Assembly (NCBI GenBank): GCA_021155985.1
Contig: JAJNBA010000004.1
Span: 1 to 61,294 of the forward strand
Origin: Actinomycetes bacterium
GTDB lineage: Bacteria > Actinomycetota > UBA4738 > HRBIN12
Direction: 5' to 3'
Length of the DNA: 61,294 nucleotides
The position numbers were made by a program, and so were the translations under genes. The notes beneath the pieces were generated by a model, which had not been told where the DNA came from, searched no databases, and worked only from the letters and a program-made list of their open reading frames with translations. Below are positions 16,452 through 25,077 of this stretch, one piece after another (position 1 is the stretch's first letter; each line of letters begins with the position of its first letter).

Positions 16452-17756
16452 TTATCCGCTGCCGTTCGGCCCGAGCAAGAACCGTGCCGGGGTCGGGCCC
16501 TTCCCCTTCAGGTTCACGACGTGCACCTCAGAGAACCGGAACCGGTCGTTCAATCGATCGTGCACTGCCTCGGAGACCTGGATCTCGCTCGGGACCCCGT
16601 TCGACTCCATCCGCGCGGCCGTGTTCACGGTGTCGCCCCACAGGTCGTAGGCGAACTTCCGAGTACCGATCACCCCGGCGACCGCCGGCCCCGTGGCCAT
16701 CCCGATCCGGACGGTCATCGGATCGCCGCTCGGCCACCTGAGCGCCTGGATCTCGTCGCGCATCGCGAGTGCCATCTCCGCGGCCACCTCCGCATCGTCC
16801 GCTCGGGGCTCCGGCACGCCGGCGACGGCCATGTACGCATCACCGATCGTCTTGATCTTCTCGAGGCCGAAGCGCTCGGCAAGCGCGTCGAAGCGCGAGA
16901 ACACCTCGTCCAGCACCTCGACGATCTCCGGCGGCTGCGATCGACCGGACTGCTGCGTGAAGTCGACGAGGTCGGCGAACACGACGGTCACCTCGTCGAA
17001 CGCCTGCGCGATGTGACCGTGCTCAGTCGCGGGGTCGCGCTGCTTGAGGAGGTCGGCGACCTGCTCCGGCAGGATGTTGCGCAGGAGTCCCTCGGACCGG
17101 CCGCGTTCCCGGTCGAGCTCGCGGTCACGCAGGAAGAGCAGTCGCTGCGAGCGCTCCAGCACGTACGCACCGACCGTGCCGATGAACGCTGTGATGAGGA
17201 GGAAGTAGTCGCCGAAGACGATGTCGATCGTCAGGTCGTCCGTGAAGAGGAAGGCGCCGACGTTGTGCATCACGATCAGCGTGACGCCGGCGAGCGCCGA
17301 GTAGCGGAACTGCAGCCGGCTGAGGATGTACGCGAAGATCAGGATCAGCATGTTGCCGGCATAGCCCCAGTCGGAACGCCCTTCGGCCACGAACGCTCGG
17401 TGGATCACCCACACGAGCCCGCTGAACAGGATCGCCCCGGTGATCATCGGCTGCCAGATGCGCCGATAGTTCGGCAGGTACGTGAGCGCGAGGCTCACGA
17501 GTCCCGTCGGAACGCCGAGTCCGTATCGGATCACGGAATCGAGGACGACCCCTTCCCCGTCGACGACGAGCAGGGCGAGCGGGCCGAACGCGGCCCAGGT
17601 CACGGCGCCCAGGAACGTCGCGACCCGGATGTATTGGATGTTCTCGTCGAAGTACGTGTCCTGGAACCGGCGCTCGAGCCACTGGTCCTTGAACTTCAGC
17701 GACCAGGGCCGGAGCTCGGGTGCTTGATCGAGGAAGGCGCGGACGGCACGGAGCAC
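16452..17756 (-). CDS. Membrane-bound class III adenylate cyclase
   Basis: This 434-residue protein has about six hydrophobic segments in residues 40-205, a short helical linker of the signalling type (ELDRERGRSEGLLRNILPE), and a cyclase catalytic domain at about 240-430. The metal-binding aspartates are visible in VFADLVDFT and KTIGDAYM. The lysine of IKTIGD and the aspartate of YDLWGDTVNTAARM are the residues that select ATP over GTP. It should make cAMP in response to an unknown membrane or cytoplasmic cue. GTG 17756 is the start. No cAMP-receptor gene lies next to it. Confidence 0.92.
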   Translation of the reverse strand: MLRAVRAFLDQAPELRPWSLKFKDQWLERRFQDTYFDENIQYIRVATFLGAVTWAAFGPLALLVVDGEGVVLDSVIRYGLGVPTGLVSLALTYLPNYRRIWQPMITGAILFSGLVWVIHRAFVAEGRSDWGYAGNMLILIFAYILSRLQFRYSALAGVTLIVMHNVGAFLFTDDLTIDIVFGDYFLLITAFIGTVGAYVLERSQRLLFLRDRELDRERGRSEGLLRNILPEQVADLLKQRDPATEHGHIAQAFDEVTVVFADLVDFTQQSGRSQPPEIVEVLDEVFSRFDALAERFGLEKIKTIGDAYMAVAGVPEPRADDAEVAAEMALAMRDEIQALRWPSGDPMTVRIGMATGPAVAGVIGTRKFAYDLWGDTVNTAARMESNGVPSEIQVSEAVHDRLNDRFRFSEVHVVNLKGKGPTPARFLLGPNGSG

Positions 17757-17900
17757 GCCTCAGCGATCCCTTCCGATCGGAGCGAGGCGCCCGGCAGACA
17801 TAGCCGCGCATCGTGCCACAAGTTGAAGGCTCGGCGACGGGGTCACCCTAAGGAACGCCCTATGACTTGTTTTCCCTACCGATAGCTGCATCTGAACCTG

Positions 17901-17906
17901 TATACT
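17901..17906 (+). promoter_or_regulatory. Candidate -10 element of a near-leaderless molybdate operon promoter
   Basis: TATACT lies only 10 bp before the ATG of the MerR-TOBE gene, so transcription from it would start at or within a few bases of the start codon. No good -35 hexamer is evident, and the 50 bases before it are unusually AT-rich for the window. Leaderless genes of this kind are frequent in actinomycetes. Confidence 0.4.
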
Positions 17907-17916
17907 CCGCGATTCC

Positions 17917-18303
17917 ATGGACGACTATCGGATCGGGCAGGCGGCGGAGGCGATCGGCGTCCGGGTCGAAACGCTTCGGCGGTGGGAGCGAGACGGGAGG
18001 CTGAGCACGGTCCGAACCGCGGGAGGTCAGCGTCGGGTCCCCGCCGCGGAGGTGGCTCGCCTCGTCGCGGAGCGACGAGCCGAGCGAGCGCCGGCTTCCT
18101 CCAGCCGGCGGAACGCGTTCCCAGGGGTCGTCACGAAGGTCACGCGCGACACGGTCTCGGCGCTCGTCGAGATCCAGGCCGGGCCGCACCGGGTCGTGTC
18201 GCTGATCACCCGTGAAGCGGCCGACGAGCTCAACCTCAAGCCGGGCATGGAGGCCGTCGCCACCGTGAAGGCGACCAGCGTGATGATCGAGGTGGAGAAG
18301 TGA
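17917..18303 (+). CDS. MerR-type helix-turn-helix protein fused to a molybdate-binding TOBE (MopI) domain
   Basis: This 128-residue protein has two clear parts. Residues 1-55 form a MerR-like DNA-binding domain (YRIGQAAEAIGVRVETLRRW, RRVPAAEVARLV). Residues 68-128 form a TOBE/Mop domain (RNAFPGVVTKVTRDTVSALV, ITREAADELNLKPGMEA, VKATSVMIEV). The arrangement is that of a compact ModE-like molybdate sensor. Its stop overlaps the modA start (GTGA), so it heads the molybdate uptake operon and probably represses it when molybdate is bound. Family precedent supports molybdate or tungstate binding; the direction of control is inferred. Confidence 0.88.
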   Translation: MDDYRIGQAAEAIGVRVETLRRWERDGRLSTVRTAGGQRRVPAAEVARLVAERRAERAPASSSRRNAFPGVVTKVTRDTVSALVEIQAGPHRVVSLITREAADELNLKPGMEAVATVKATSVMIEVEK

Positions 18304-19049
18304 GGGCAGGCGCCCTCCTCGCCTCGTGGCTGATCGTCGGAACCGCGTGCGGAGCCACCAGATCGGGCGACACGACCGACGCCGTCACGGTTTTCGCGGC
18401 GGCCTCCCTCACCGAGGCGTTCACGCGGATCGCCGACGAGTACGGAGAGCTCCACGGCGTCGAGGTCCGTCTCAGCTTCGGCCCCTCCGACGGCCTCGCG
18501 ACCCAGATCCAGGAAGGCGCTCCGGCGGACGTCTTCGCATCGGCGAGCCCGAAGTGGATGGACGCGGTGGCGGAGGACCCCGGCGTCACCGACCGGGCGG
18601 ACTTCGCACGCAACATCCTCGTCGTCATCGTTCCTGCCGGGGATCCCGCCGGCATCGTCACGGTCGGCGATCTCGGAGAACCGGGGATCAAGCTGGTCCT
18701 CGCTGCCGAAGGCGTGCCCGTCGGGGACTACGCCCGCGAGATGCTCGCGAACGCGGGGATCGCGGAGGAGGCCCTCGCGAACGTGGTGTCGAACGAGGAC
18801 GACGTCAAGGGGATCGTCCAGAAGGTGGCCCCCGGAGAAGCCGACGCCGGCATCGTCTACCGGACGGACGTCACCGCCTCGGTCGTCGAGGACGTCGAGA
18901 CGATCGACGTGCCCGACGACATCAACGTCGTGGCCGTCTATCAGATCGCCGCCCTCGACGGTGCCGCCCAGCACGCTCGCGGGTTCGTCGAGTACGTTCT
19001 CGGTCCCGGGCAGGAGACGCTCCGGGGATCGAGCTTCCTGCCACCGTGA
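18300..19049 (+). CDS. modA: Molybdate ABC transporter substrate-binding lipoprotein
   Basis: This 249-residue exported protein has a hydrophobic N-terminus with a lipobox-like GTACG around residue 17. The ModA fold follows: VTVFAAASLTEAFTRIA (oxyanion-binding serine), SFGPSDGLATQIQEGAPADVFASAS, and GEADAGIVYRTDV. It binds molybdate or tungstate outside the membrane and delivers it to ModB. GTG 18300 overlaps the regulator stop, and its own stop overlaps modB (GTGA). Confidence 0.95.
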   Translation: MRAGALLASWLIVGTACGATRSGDTTDAVTVFAAASLTEAFTRIADEYGELHGVEVRLSFGPSDGLATQIQEGAPADVFASASPKWMDAVAEDPGVTDRADFARNILVVIVPAGDPAGIVTVGDLGEPGIKLVLAAEGVPVGDYAREMLANAGIAEEALANVVSNEDDVKGIVQKVAPGEADAGIVYRTDVTASVVEDVETIDVPDDINVVAVYQIAALDGAAQHARGFVEYVLGPGQETLRGSSFLPP

Positions 19050-19828
19050 GACGCCGGCTCCCCATAGGCGTCGTCGCCCTGGCGGCCCTCGGTGCAGCGT
19101 TCGTGCTCCTCCCGGTCGCCGGATTGCTCGACCGAGCGCCCTGGGACCAGTCGGCAGAGCTCCTCTCCTCCGACATCGCGGTCGAGGGGCTCCGCGTGTC
19201 CCTGCTCGTGTCGTTGGGCGCCGCGGCGATGTCGATCCTCGTCGGGGTCCCGCTCGGCCTGCTGCTCGGCCGGACCTCGTTCCCCGGGATCGCGCTGGTT
19301 CGCGCAGTCGCCCTCCTCCCGCTCGTCCTTCCCCCGGTCGTCGCCGGGATCGGGCTGCTCACGGCGTTCGGGCGCCGAGGACTGCTGGGAGGACCGGCGC
19401 GCGCGATCGGCCTGGAGCTCCCGTTCACCACGGCGGGAGCTGCGGTGGCAGCCGCGTTCGTATCGTTCCCGTTCGTCGTGCTCGCCGTCGAAGCCGGGCT
19501 CCGCTCGCTCGACACCCGCCTCGAGGACGCCGCCTCTTCCCTCGGCGGGTCGAGGGGGTACGTCCTCCGGCGGGTCACCCTCCCGATGCTGGCTCCGCAG
19601 CTCGTAGCGGGGACGGTGCTTGCCTGGGCGCGCGCGCTCGGGGAGTTCGGAGCGACGATCACGTTCGCGGGCAACTTCCGCGGGGAGACCCAGACGATGC
19701 CGCTCGCCGTGTTCGAGGCGCTCCAGTCGGATCCCGGTGCCGCGACCCTCCTGTCCCTCGTCCTGGTGGTCGCGTCGCTGGCCATCTTGATCGCGCTGCG
19801 AGGCCGGTTCATCGGGGCGCCGACGTGA
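19046..19828 (+). CDS. modB: Molybdate ABC transporter permease
   Basis: This 260-residue inner-membrane permease has about six helices. The EAA loop that docks the ATPase is present as EDAASSLGGSRGYVLRRVTLP, its conserved Gly 20-odd residues before WARALGEFGATITFAGN, a stretch typical of ModB/CysT-type permeases. GTG 19046 overlaps the modA stop, and the stop overlaps modC, giving a fully coupled operon. Confidence 0.95.
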   Translation: MRRRLPIGVVALAALGAAFVLLPVAGLLDRAPWDQSAELLSSDIAVEGLRVSLLVSLGAAAMSILVGVPLGLLLGRTSFPGIALVRAVALLPLVLPPVVAGIGLLTAFGRRGLLGGPARAIGLELPFTTAGAAVAAAFVSFPFVVLAVEAGLRSLDTRLEDAASSLGGSRGYVLRRVTLPMLAPQLVAGTVLAWARALGEFGATITFAGNFRGETQTMPLAVFEALQSDPGAATLLSLVLVVASLAILIALRGRFIGAPT

Positions 19829-20919
19829 GCCTGCGGGCAACGGTCGCGGCAGACCGCGGGTCGTTCGAGGTTCGGGCGACGATCGCCGCCCAGGAGGGCG
19901 AGACGCTCGCGTTGCTCGGTCCCAACGGTGCGGGGAAGACCACGGTCGTCATGGCGCTCGCCGGGCTCATCGACAGCACCGGTGCGATCGAGCTCGGAGA
20001 CGAACGGATCGACGGCCTCCCCCCGGAGCGACGGCCCCTCGGCGTCGCGTTCCAGAACGGCGCCCTGTTCCCTCGGATGAGCGCCCTCGCGAACGTGGCG
20101 TTCCCCCTCCGGGCCCGCGGCATCCGGCGCGGCCCAGCGCATGCCGAGGCGAGTGCCACCCTCGCTCGCCTCGCGCCCGACGTTCGACCCGAAGCCCTGC
20201 CACCGACGCTGTCCGGGGGCGAGGCGCAGCGCGTGGCGGTCGCTCGGGCCATCGTCCACGAGCCACGACTCCTCCTCCTCGACGAACCGTCCTCGGGTCT
20301 CGACGTTCGAGGCCGGGCGGAGCTCCGCCCGGTCCTCGTCGACACGCTGGCGTCGTTCCCCGGTGTCCGCGTGCTCGTCACCCACGACCCCGTGGAGGCG
20401 ATGACCCTCGCCGATCGCGTGGCGATCCTCGAAGGCGGTCGGGTCACCCAGGAGGGAACGTTCGACGACGTGCGCCGGACCCCGCGAAGTCGGTACGCAG
20501 CCGAGCTGGTCGGCGTCAATCTCTTCGTCGGGCGGCTGGAGCCGATCGACGGCGGGGCGGGGCGCCTCATCGCCGGCGAGGGCGACGTCGTGGTCGGCTG
20601 GCCGGACGGGGTCCCGCGCCGGCCGGTCGACGGGGTGACCGGGACCTTGCGACCATCGGACGTGGTCGTGCACACCGGCCCGCCCGCGCGGAGCTCCGCC
20701 CGCAACGTTTGGCGCGGGACGGTGGAGGAGCTCGCGATCTATGGAGAGCGCGTCCGAGCGCGGATCGCCTCTCGACCGCCGCTCGTGGCCGAGGTCACGG
20801 CGGGCTCCGTCCGTCAGCTCGGCTTGGCTCGGGGCTCCGAGGTCTGGGCCTCGTGCAAAGCCGTCGAGGTGGAGATCACGCTCCCCGCTTCACAGAGTGG
20901 GAGGACGTACCCTGGGTGA
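19825..20919 (+). CDS. modC: Molybdate ABC transporter ATPase
   Basis: This 364-residue ATPase has Walker A GPNGAGKTT at residues 32-40, Q-loop FQNGALFPRMS, signature LSGGEAQRVAVARAI near residue 130, Walker B LLLLDEPSSGLD near 150, and H-loop LVTHDPVEAM. The C-terminal 130 residues form a TOBE-like regulatory domain (ARNVWRGTVEELAIYG, RPPLVAEVTAGSVRQLGL) as in ModC, which may bind molybdate and inhibit transport. It is the last gene of the operon, and the signal peptidase gene begins almost directly after its stop. Confidence 0.94.
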   Translation: MSLRATVAADRGSFEVRATIAAQEGETLALLGPNGAGKTTVVMALAGLIDSTGAIELGDERIDGLPPERRPLGVAFQNGALFPRMSALANVAFPLRARGIRRGPAHAEASATLARLAPDVRPEALPPTLSGGEAQRVAVARAIVHEPRLLLLDEPSSGLDVRGRAELRPVLVDTLASFPGVRVLVTHDPVEAMTLADRVAILEGGRVTQEGTFDDVRRTPRSRYAAELVGVNLFVGRLEPIDGGAGRLIAGEGDVVVGWPDGVPRRPVDGVTGTLRPSDVVVHTGPPARSSARNVWRGTVEELAIYGERVRARIASRPPLVAEVTAGSVRQLGLARGSEVWASCKAVEVEITLPASQSGRTYPG

Positions 20920-20920
20920 G

Positions 20921-21577
20921 GTGAAAACGGATGAGCGCTCCCTCCGGAAGACGGACGGAGATGGCGAGGGCCCACGGCCCAAGAAGCGCCGCCACCCGGC
21001 GCTCACGTTCCTCGGCGAGCTGCCGGGCCTGATCCTCATGGCGTTCGCCCTGGCTTTGTTCATCAAGAGCACCCTGCTGCAGGCGTTCTGGATCCCCACG
21101 GGCTCGATGGAACCCACGTTGGTCCCGGGCGACCGCGTCATCGTCGCCAAGGTCCCCTACTACTTCCATGACCCGCAGCGCGGCGACGTCATCGTGTTCG
21201 AGGAGCCCGATCCCGCCAAGGAGCCGGATCGCGGCGTGTGGGGTGCGATCACCCACTGGCTCGGACAGGGCCTCGGATTCTCTCCGCCCGACCACCCCGA
21301 CTACATCAAGCGGGTGATCGGCGAACCGGGTGACGTCGTCTCCGCGAGGAACGGGAACGTGTACGTGAACGATGTCCGGATCTCCGAGCCGTATCTCCAT
21401 GAACGCACCGCCCGGTTCCCGGAGACGACGGTTCCCGCAGGGAAGCTGTTCGTGATGGGCGACAACCGCTCCAATTCGCTCGACTCCCGGTTCACCCTCG
21501 GGTTCGTTCCGGTCGACCGGGTGGTGGGCAAGGCGGTCTGGATCATCTGGCCCGTCGAGAACATGAGCGGCTTCTAA
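20921..21577 (+). CDS. lepB: Signal peptidase I
   Basis: This 218-residue type II-like membrane protease of the S26 family cleaves signal peptides of exported proteins. A basic lead is followed by a helix at about residues 34-52 and box B, PTGSMEPTL, whose catalytic serine is Ser62. The general-base lysine lies in YIKRVIGEPGD, and box E is MGDNRSNSLDSR. GTG 20921 follows a GGTGAGG and begins one base after the modC stop, so some read-through from the molybdate operon is possible though functionally unrelated. It is distinct from the SodX-type protease elsewhere in the window. Confidence 0.94.
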   Translation: MKTDERSLRKTDGDGEGPRPKKRRHPALTFLGELPGLILMAFALALFIKSTLLQAFWIPTGSMEPTLVPGDRVIVAKVPYYFHDPQRGDVIVFEEPDPAKEPDRGVWGAITHWLGQGLGFSPPDHPDYIKRVIGEPGDVVSARNGNVYVNDVRISEPYLHERTARFPETTVPAGKLFVMGDNRSNSLDSRFTLGFVPVDRVVGKAVWIIWPVENMSGF

Positions 21578-21590
21578 CGAGGGAGAGCTC

Positions 21591-21980
21591 GTGCGCGGGC
21601 TCCTGATCGCCGGTGGTGTCCTCGTGGGCCTGTGGCTGCTCGCCGCCGTCCTGCTGCTGGTGATCGGGCGAAGGACGACCGCTCGGGAGCTCGTCACGTT
21701 CCTTCCGAACCTCATCCGTCTCTTCCGCGGCCTGCTCGGTGACGAACGGGTGCCTCGTTCCTCGAAGGCCCTTCTGCTGCTCGGAGCCTTCTGGCTCGCG
21801 TCCCCGATCGATCTGATCCCCGAGTTCTTGCCGGGGGTCGGTGCGCTCGACGACGCCGTCGTCGCGGGGCTCGTCCTGCGACACGTCGTGAAACGGGCCG
21901 GCCCCGACGTCGTGAGGGACCATTGGCGGGGAGACCCGAAGACCATCGGTCTCATGCTTCGGGCTGCTCGCGTCTCCTAG
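21591..21980 (+). CDS. DUF1232 (YkvA-type) small membrane protein
   Basis: This 129-residue protein has an N-terminal helix at residues 3-25, then a soluble stretch and the DUF1232 core LLGAFWLASPIDLIPEFLPGVGALDDAVV, whose SPIDLIP motif (about residue 66) is diagnostic. Function of the family is unknown, and members often accompany membrane or transport genes. GTG 21591 has a GAGGGAGAG ribosome site. It follows lepB by 13 bp and is likely co-transcribed. Confidence 0.88.
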   Translation: MRGLLIAGGVLVGLWLLAAVLLLVIGRRTTARELVTFLPNLIRLFRGLLGDERVPRSSKALLLLGAFWLASPIDLIPEFLPGVGALDDAVVAGLVLRHVVKRAGPDVVRDHWRGDPKTIGLMLRAARVS

Positions 21981-22051
21981 TCGAGCACCTTCCCCTCCGC
22001 CGCGGAACGGAACGACGAGTTCCTCGATCGGCTTCGGTCCGGTTCCGCTCG

Positions 22052-23422
22052 CTAGCCGATCTCCCGCTCCTTCGCCCAGGCGTCCAGCAGCTCGTACGCT
22101 TCGTCCTCCGGGATCTCGCCGCGCTCCATGCGCACGTCCATCAGGAACGCGAGCGCCTCGCCCACCACGGGCCCGGGCTCCACGCCGAGTCGCTCCATCA
22201 CCTGCCGACCGTCGAGGGTCGGGCGTATGGAATCGAGGTTCTCTTGCTCGGCGAGGCGGGCGATCCGATCCTCGAGCTCGTCCTGCAGCCGGGCGAACCG
22301 CTCCGCGCGCTTCGGGTCGCGAGTCGTGCAATCCGCCCGCGTGAGCTGGTTCAGCTTGTCCAAGAGGGGGCCGGCGTCGCGGACGTACCGCCGCACGGCG
22401 GCATCCGTCCACCCATCGCCGTACCCGTGGAACCGGAGGTGGAGCTCGATGAGCGTTCGGACGTCCTCCACCGTGGAGTTGGGATATCGCAGCGCGCGGA
22501 GCCTCTGCTCCGCCATCCGCGCGCCGACGACCTCGTGATGATGGAAGGAGACGCCGTCGGGAGTGATCTCCCGGGTCGAAGGCTTCCCGATGTCGTGGAG
22601 CAGACCCGCGAGCCGGAGCACCGGATCGGGCTCCAGCCGTTCGACGACCGCGAACGTATGCCGCAGCACGTCCTTGTGCCGATGGACCGGGTCCTGCTCG
22701 AGCTGGAGAGCCGGGAGCTCTGGAAGGAACTCGTCCGCGAGCCCGGACTCGACGAGCATCGCGAGCCCGGTGCCGGCCGACCCGCCGATGAGGGTCTTGT
22801 CGAGCTCGTCGCGGATCCGTTCCGAGGAAACGATGCGGAGGCGTTCCCGCATCGTCGCGATCGCTTCGACGACCCGCGGAACCGGCGTGACGCTGAACTG
22901 GGAGACGAAGCGTGCGGCCCGCAGCATGCGCAAGGGGTCATCCGAGAACGCGATCTCGGGGTCGAGCGGCGTGTCGAGGCGCTTCGCGGCGAGATCCTTG
23001 ACCCCTTCGAACGGATCGACGAACTCGCCGTCGGGCATCCGCACGGCCATCGTGTTGATCGTGAAGTCACGGCGGGACAGGTCGGTCCGGATGTCTTTCG
23101 CGAACGAAACCGCCGGCTTGCGCTCGTCCTCCGGATACCGCTCCTCGCGGAAGGTCGTGATCTCGAGCAGGGTGCCGTGTCGACGCGCCCCCACCGTGCC
23201 GAACTTCACGCCCACGAGATACAGCGCGTCCGCCCATCCCCGAAGAAGCCGAGAGGTCTCGGCCGGCGAGGCGTCGGTCGCGAAGTCGAAATTGGTCGCC
23301 GGGGTCAGTCGACCCATCACCAGGTCACGGACGACCCCGCCCACCAGGTACAGCTCGTGACCGGCCGCCTGGAAACGGTCGCCGAGTTCCTTCGCGAGCG
23401 GATCGATCTCGAGGGTGGTCAC
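22052..23422 (-). CDS. cca: CCA-adding tRNA nucleotidyltransferase
   Basis: This 456-residue class II nucleotidyltransferase builds or repairs the 3' CCA of tRNAs, which matters here because neither tRNA gene in the window encodes CCA. Visible are GGVVRD (residues 28-33), RRDFTIN (motif B), DDPLRMLRAARF (motif D) and a C-terminal HD domain beginning LAGLLHDIGKP. GTG 23422 is chosen as the first start before LEIDPLAKEL. Oddly, the metal-binding DxD pair reads Asn44-Phe-Asp46 instead of Asp-x-Asp. In Mycobacterium the orthologue (pcnA) likewise lies upstream of Nudix, DUF6049 and murJ on the opposite strand, so locus identity is secure. Confidence 0.92.
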   Translation of the reverse strand: MTTLEIDPLAKELGDRFQAAGHELYLVGGVVRDLVMGRLTPATNFDFATDASPAETSRLLRGWADALYLVGVKFGTVGARRHGTLLEITTFREERYPEDERKPAVSFAKDIRTDLSRRDFTINTMAVRMPDGEFVDPFEGVKDLAAKRLDTPLDPEIAFSDDPLRMLRAARFVSQFSVTPVPRVVEAIATMRERLRIVSSERIRDELDKTLIGGSAGTGLAMLVESGLADEFLPELPALQLEQDPVHRHKDVLRHTFAVVERLEPDPVLRLAGLLHDIGKPSTREITPDGVSFHHHEVVGARMAEQRLRALRYPNSTVEDVRTLIELHLRFHGYGDGWTDAAVRRYVRDAGPLLDKLNQLTRADCTTRDPKRAERFARLQDELEDRIARLAEQENLDSIRPTLDGRQVMERLGVEPGPVVGEALAFLMDVRMERGEIPEDEAYELLDAWAKEREIG

Positions 23423-23476
23423 GACGTCCAACCTTACCCTCGCACTCCTCCCGCCCCGGCGGAGTACGGTGCGGCG

Positions 23477-23842
23477 ATGCCCATCTGGCTCGGATTCATC
23501 TGGACATCGCCGAACACGCTGCTCGGCCTCGTGCTCGGTGTCTTCACGTTCCAGATGCCCCGGCTCGATCACGGGGTGGTCATCTTCGATCGTGCTCCCC
23601 GAGGGCTCACGGCGCTGCTGCCACGTCTCGGTCGTACCGCGATGACCATCGGCTTCGTGATCGTGTCGGCCCGGCCGCTCGAGGGACGACTCCTCGCCCA
23701 CGAGCGACATCATGTCCGTCAGTACCTCGCCTGGGGCCCGCTCTTCATCCCGGCGTACCTAGTGGTCGCGGTCCGATCCGGGTACCGGCGCCATCCGATG
23801 GAGCTCGCCGCAGTCCGCGCAGCGGAGGCGGCGGAGCCGTAG
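23477..23842 (+). CDS. Small membrane protein with HERHHxRQ motif, function unknown
   Basis: This 121-residue protein has a hydrophobic N-terminus (IWLGFIWTSPNTLLGLVLGV) and a conserved-looking LLAHERHHVRQYLAWGPLFIPAYLV segment at about residues 76-100. Histidine-rich HExHH motifs of this form recur in small actinobacterial membrane proteins and resemble a metallopeptidase zinc signature, but the family has no known activity. It is divergent from the CCA enzyme and convergent with pilT (4-bp gap). Confidence 0.7.
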   Translation: MPIWLGFIWTSPNTLLGLVLGVFTFQMPRLDHGVVIFDRAPRGLTALLPRLGRTAMTIGFVIVSARPLEGRLLAHERHHVRQYLAWGPLFIPAYLVVAVRSGYRRHPMELAAVRAAEAAEP

Positions 23843-23846
23843 CCGA

Positions 23847-24965
23847 TCAGTAGGGGAGGCTCTCGGAGGCCGCCTCCGCCTCGTCGAACGCCGCGCGGCG
23901 TTCGAGCGTGCCGTGGAGCGCCAGATCGAAGTCGTGGGGGTTGGTCGCCGTCCGGCGGGCCTCGTCCGGCGAGACGACGCCTTCCTTCACGAGCTTCACG
24001 AGCGCTTGGTCGAATGTCTGCATCCCGTAGAACTCCCCGCCTTGGATCACCTCGAGGATGCCCGACGTCTCCTCGGGGTCCACGATCCTGTCGAAGACGC
24101 GCCCGGTGTTCACGAGCACTTCCACGACCGGGACGCGCCCCTTCCCGTCGGCACGGGTCACGAGACGCTGGGACACGATCCCGCGGAGGGCTCCGGCGAA
24201 CGACGAACGGATCTCCCGCTGCTGTTCGGGCGGGAACAGGTCGAGCGTGCGGTTGATCGTCTCCATCGCGTCGATCGTGTGCAGGGTGGAGATCACGAGG
24301 TGCCCCGTCTCGGCCGCCTGGATCGCGGCGAGCGCCGAGTCGGAGTCACGGATCTCCCCGATGAAGATCACGTCCGGGTCCTGGCGGATGACGTGCCGCA
24401 GAGCGGCGGCGTACGACTCCGTGTCGATCCCGATCTCGCGCTGCTGGACGATCGAGAGTTGGTCGTCGTGCACCACCTCGATCGGATCCTCGACGGTCAC
24501 GATATGGGTCCGGCGGGTGCGGTTGATGTGACCGATCATCGCGGCGATTGTCGTCGTCTTCCCGGTTCCCGTCGGACCGGTGATCAGGATCAGGCCGCGA
24601 GGGGAGGCCGCGAGCGTGCTCATCACGGGCGGCAATCGGAGCTCCTCGAACGACGGCACCTCGGCGCGGACGCGACGGATCGCGAGCCCGATCACGCCGC
24701 GCTGACGGAAGACGTTGACACGGAACCGTCCGACGCCGGAGAGCGTGTAGCCAAGGTCGGCCTCGTTCGTCCGCTCGAACTCCCGCTTCTTGTGCTCGCT
24801 CATGAGCGCGTCGGCGAAGCGGTCGGTGTCGGCGGCGGAGAGGTAGCCGAGCTCGGCCGGCGAGAGCTCGCCGTCCACACGCACGAACGGGACGTTGCCC
24901 GCTTTCAGGTGGAGGTCGCTCGCGCCCCGCTCGACCGCGTACCGCAGCAGCTCATCGATGTCCAT
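23847..24965 (-). CDS. pilT: PilT-type twitching-motility ATPase
   Basis: This 372-residue hexameric ATPase of the type II/IV secretion family normally drives pilus retraction. The N-terminal domain includes GASDLHLKAGNVPFVRVDGEL. The Walker A GPTGTGKTT is near residue 129, the Asp box is VTVEDPIE, Walker B is DPDVIFIGEIRD, and the His box is TGHLVISTLHT. AIRR-type arginines follow. Length matches PilT. No pilin, PilB or PilC gene is in the window, so its partners must be elsewhere. The upstream 110 bp is shared with the divergent Nudix gene. Confidence 0.94.
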   Translation of the reverse strand: MDIDELLRYAVERGASDLHLKAGNVPFVRVDGELSPAELGYLSAADTDRFADALMSEHKKREFERTNEADLGYTLSGVGRFRVNVFRQRGVIGLAIRRVRAEVPSFEELRLPPVMSTLAASPRGLILITGPTGTGKTTTIAAMIGHINRTRRTHIVTVEDPIEVVHDDQLSIVQQREIGIDTESYAAALRHVIRQDPDVIFIGEIRDSDSALAAIQAAETGHLVISTLHTIDAMETINRTLDLFPPEQQREIRSSFAGALRGIVSQRLVTRADGKGRVPVVEVLVNTGRVFDRIVDPEETSGILEVIQGGEFYGMQTFDQALVKLVKEGVVSPDEARRTATNPHDFDLALHGTLERRAAFDEAEAASESLPY

Positions 24966-25077
24966 GCCAGACCGACGCTCCTCTTCTCATCGCTGGTCAC
25001 GCGTCCTTCGGACGCCCGGTACATGCATCGGCCCCTCCCCACGGAGACCTGAGGAACGGAACCTAGAATCAGGCCGG

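Noticed and set aside
18922..20673. Long antisense open frame over modBC
   Set aside because: No domains or start signal; the sense strand carries an intact coupled modABC operon.
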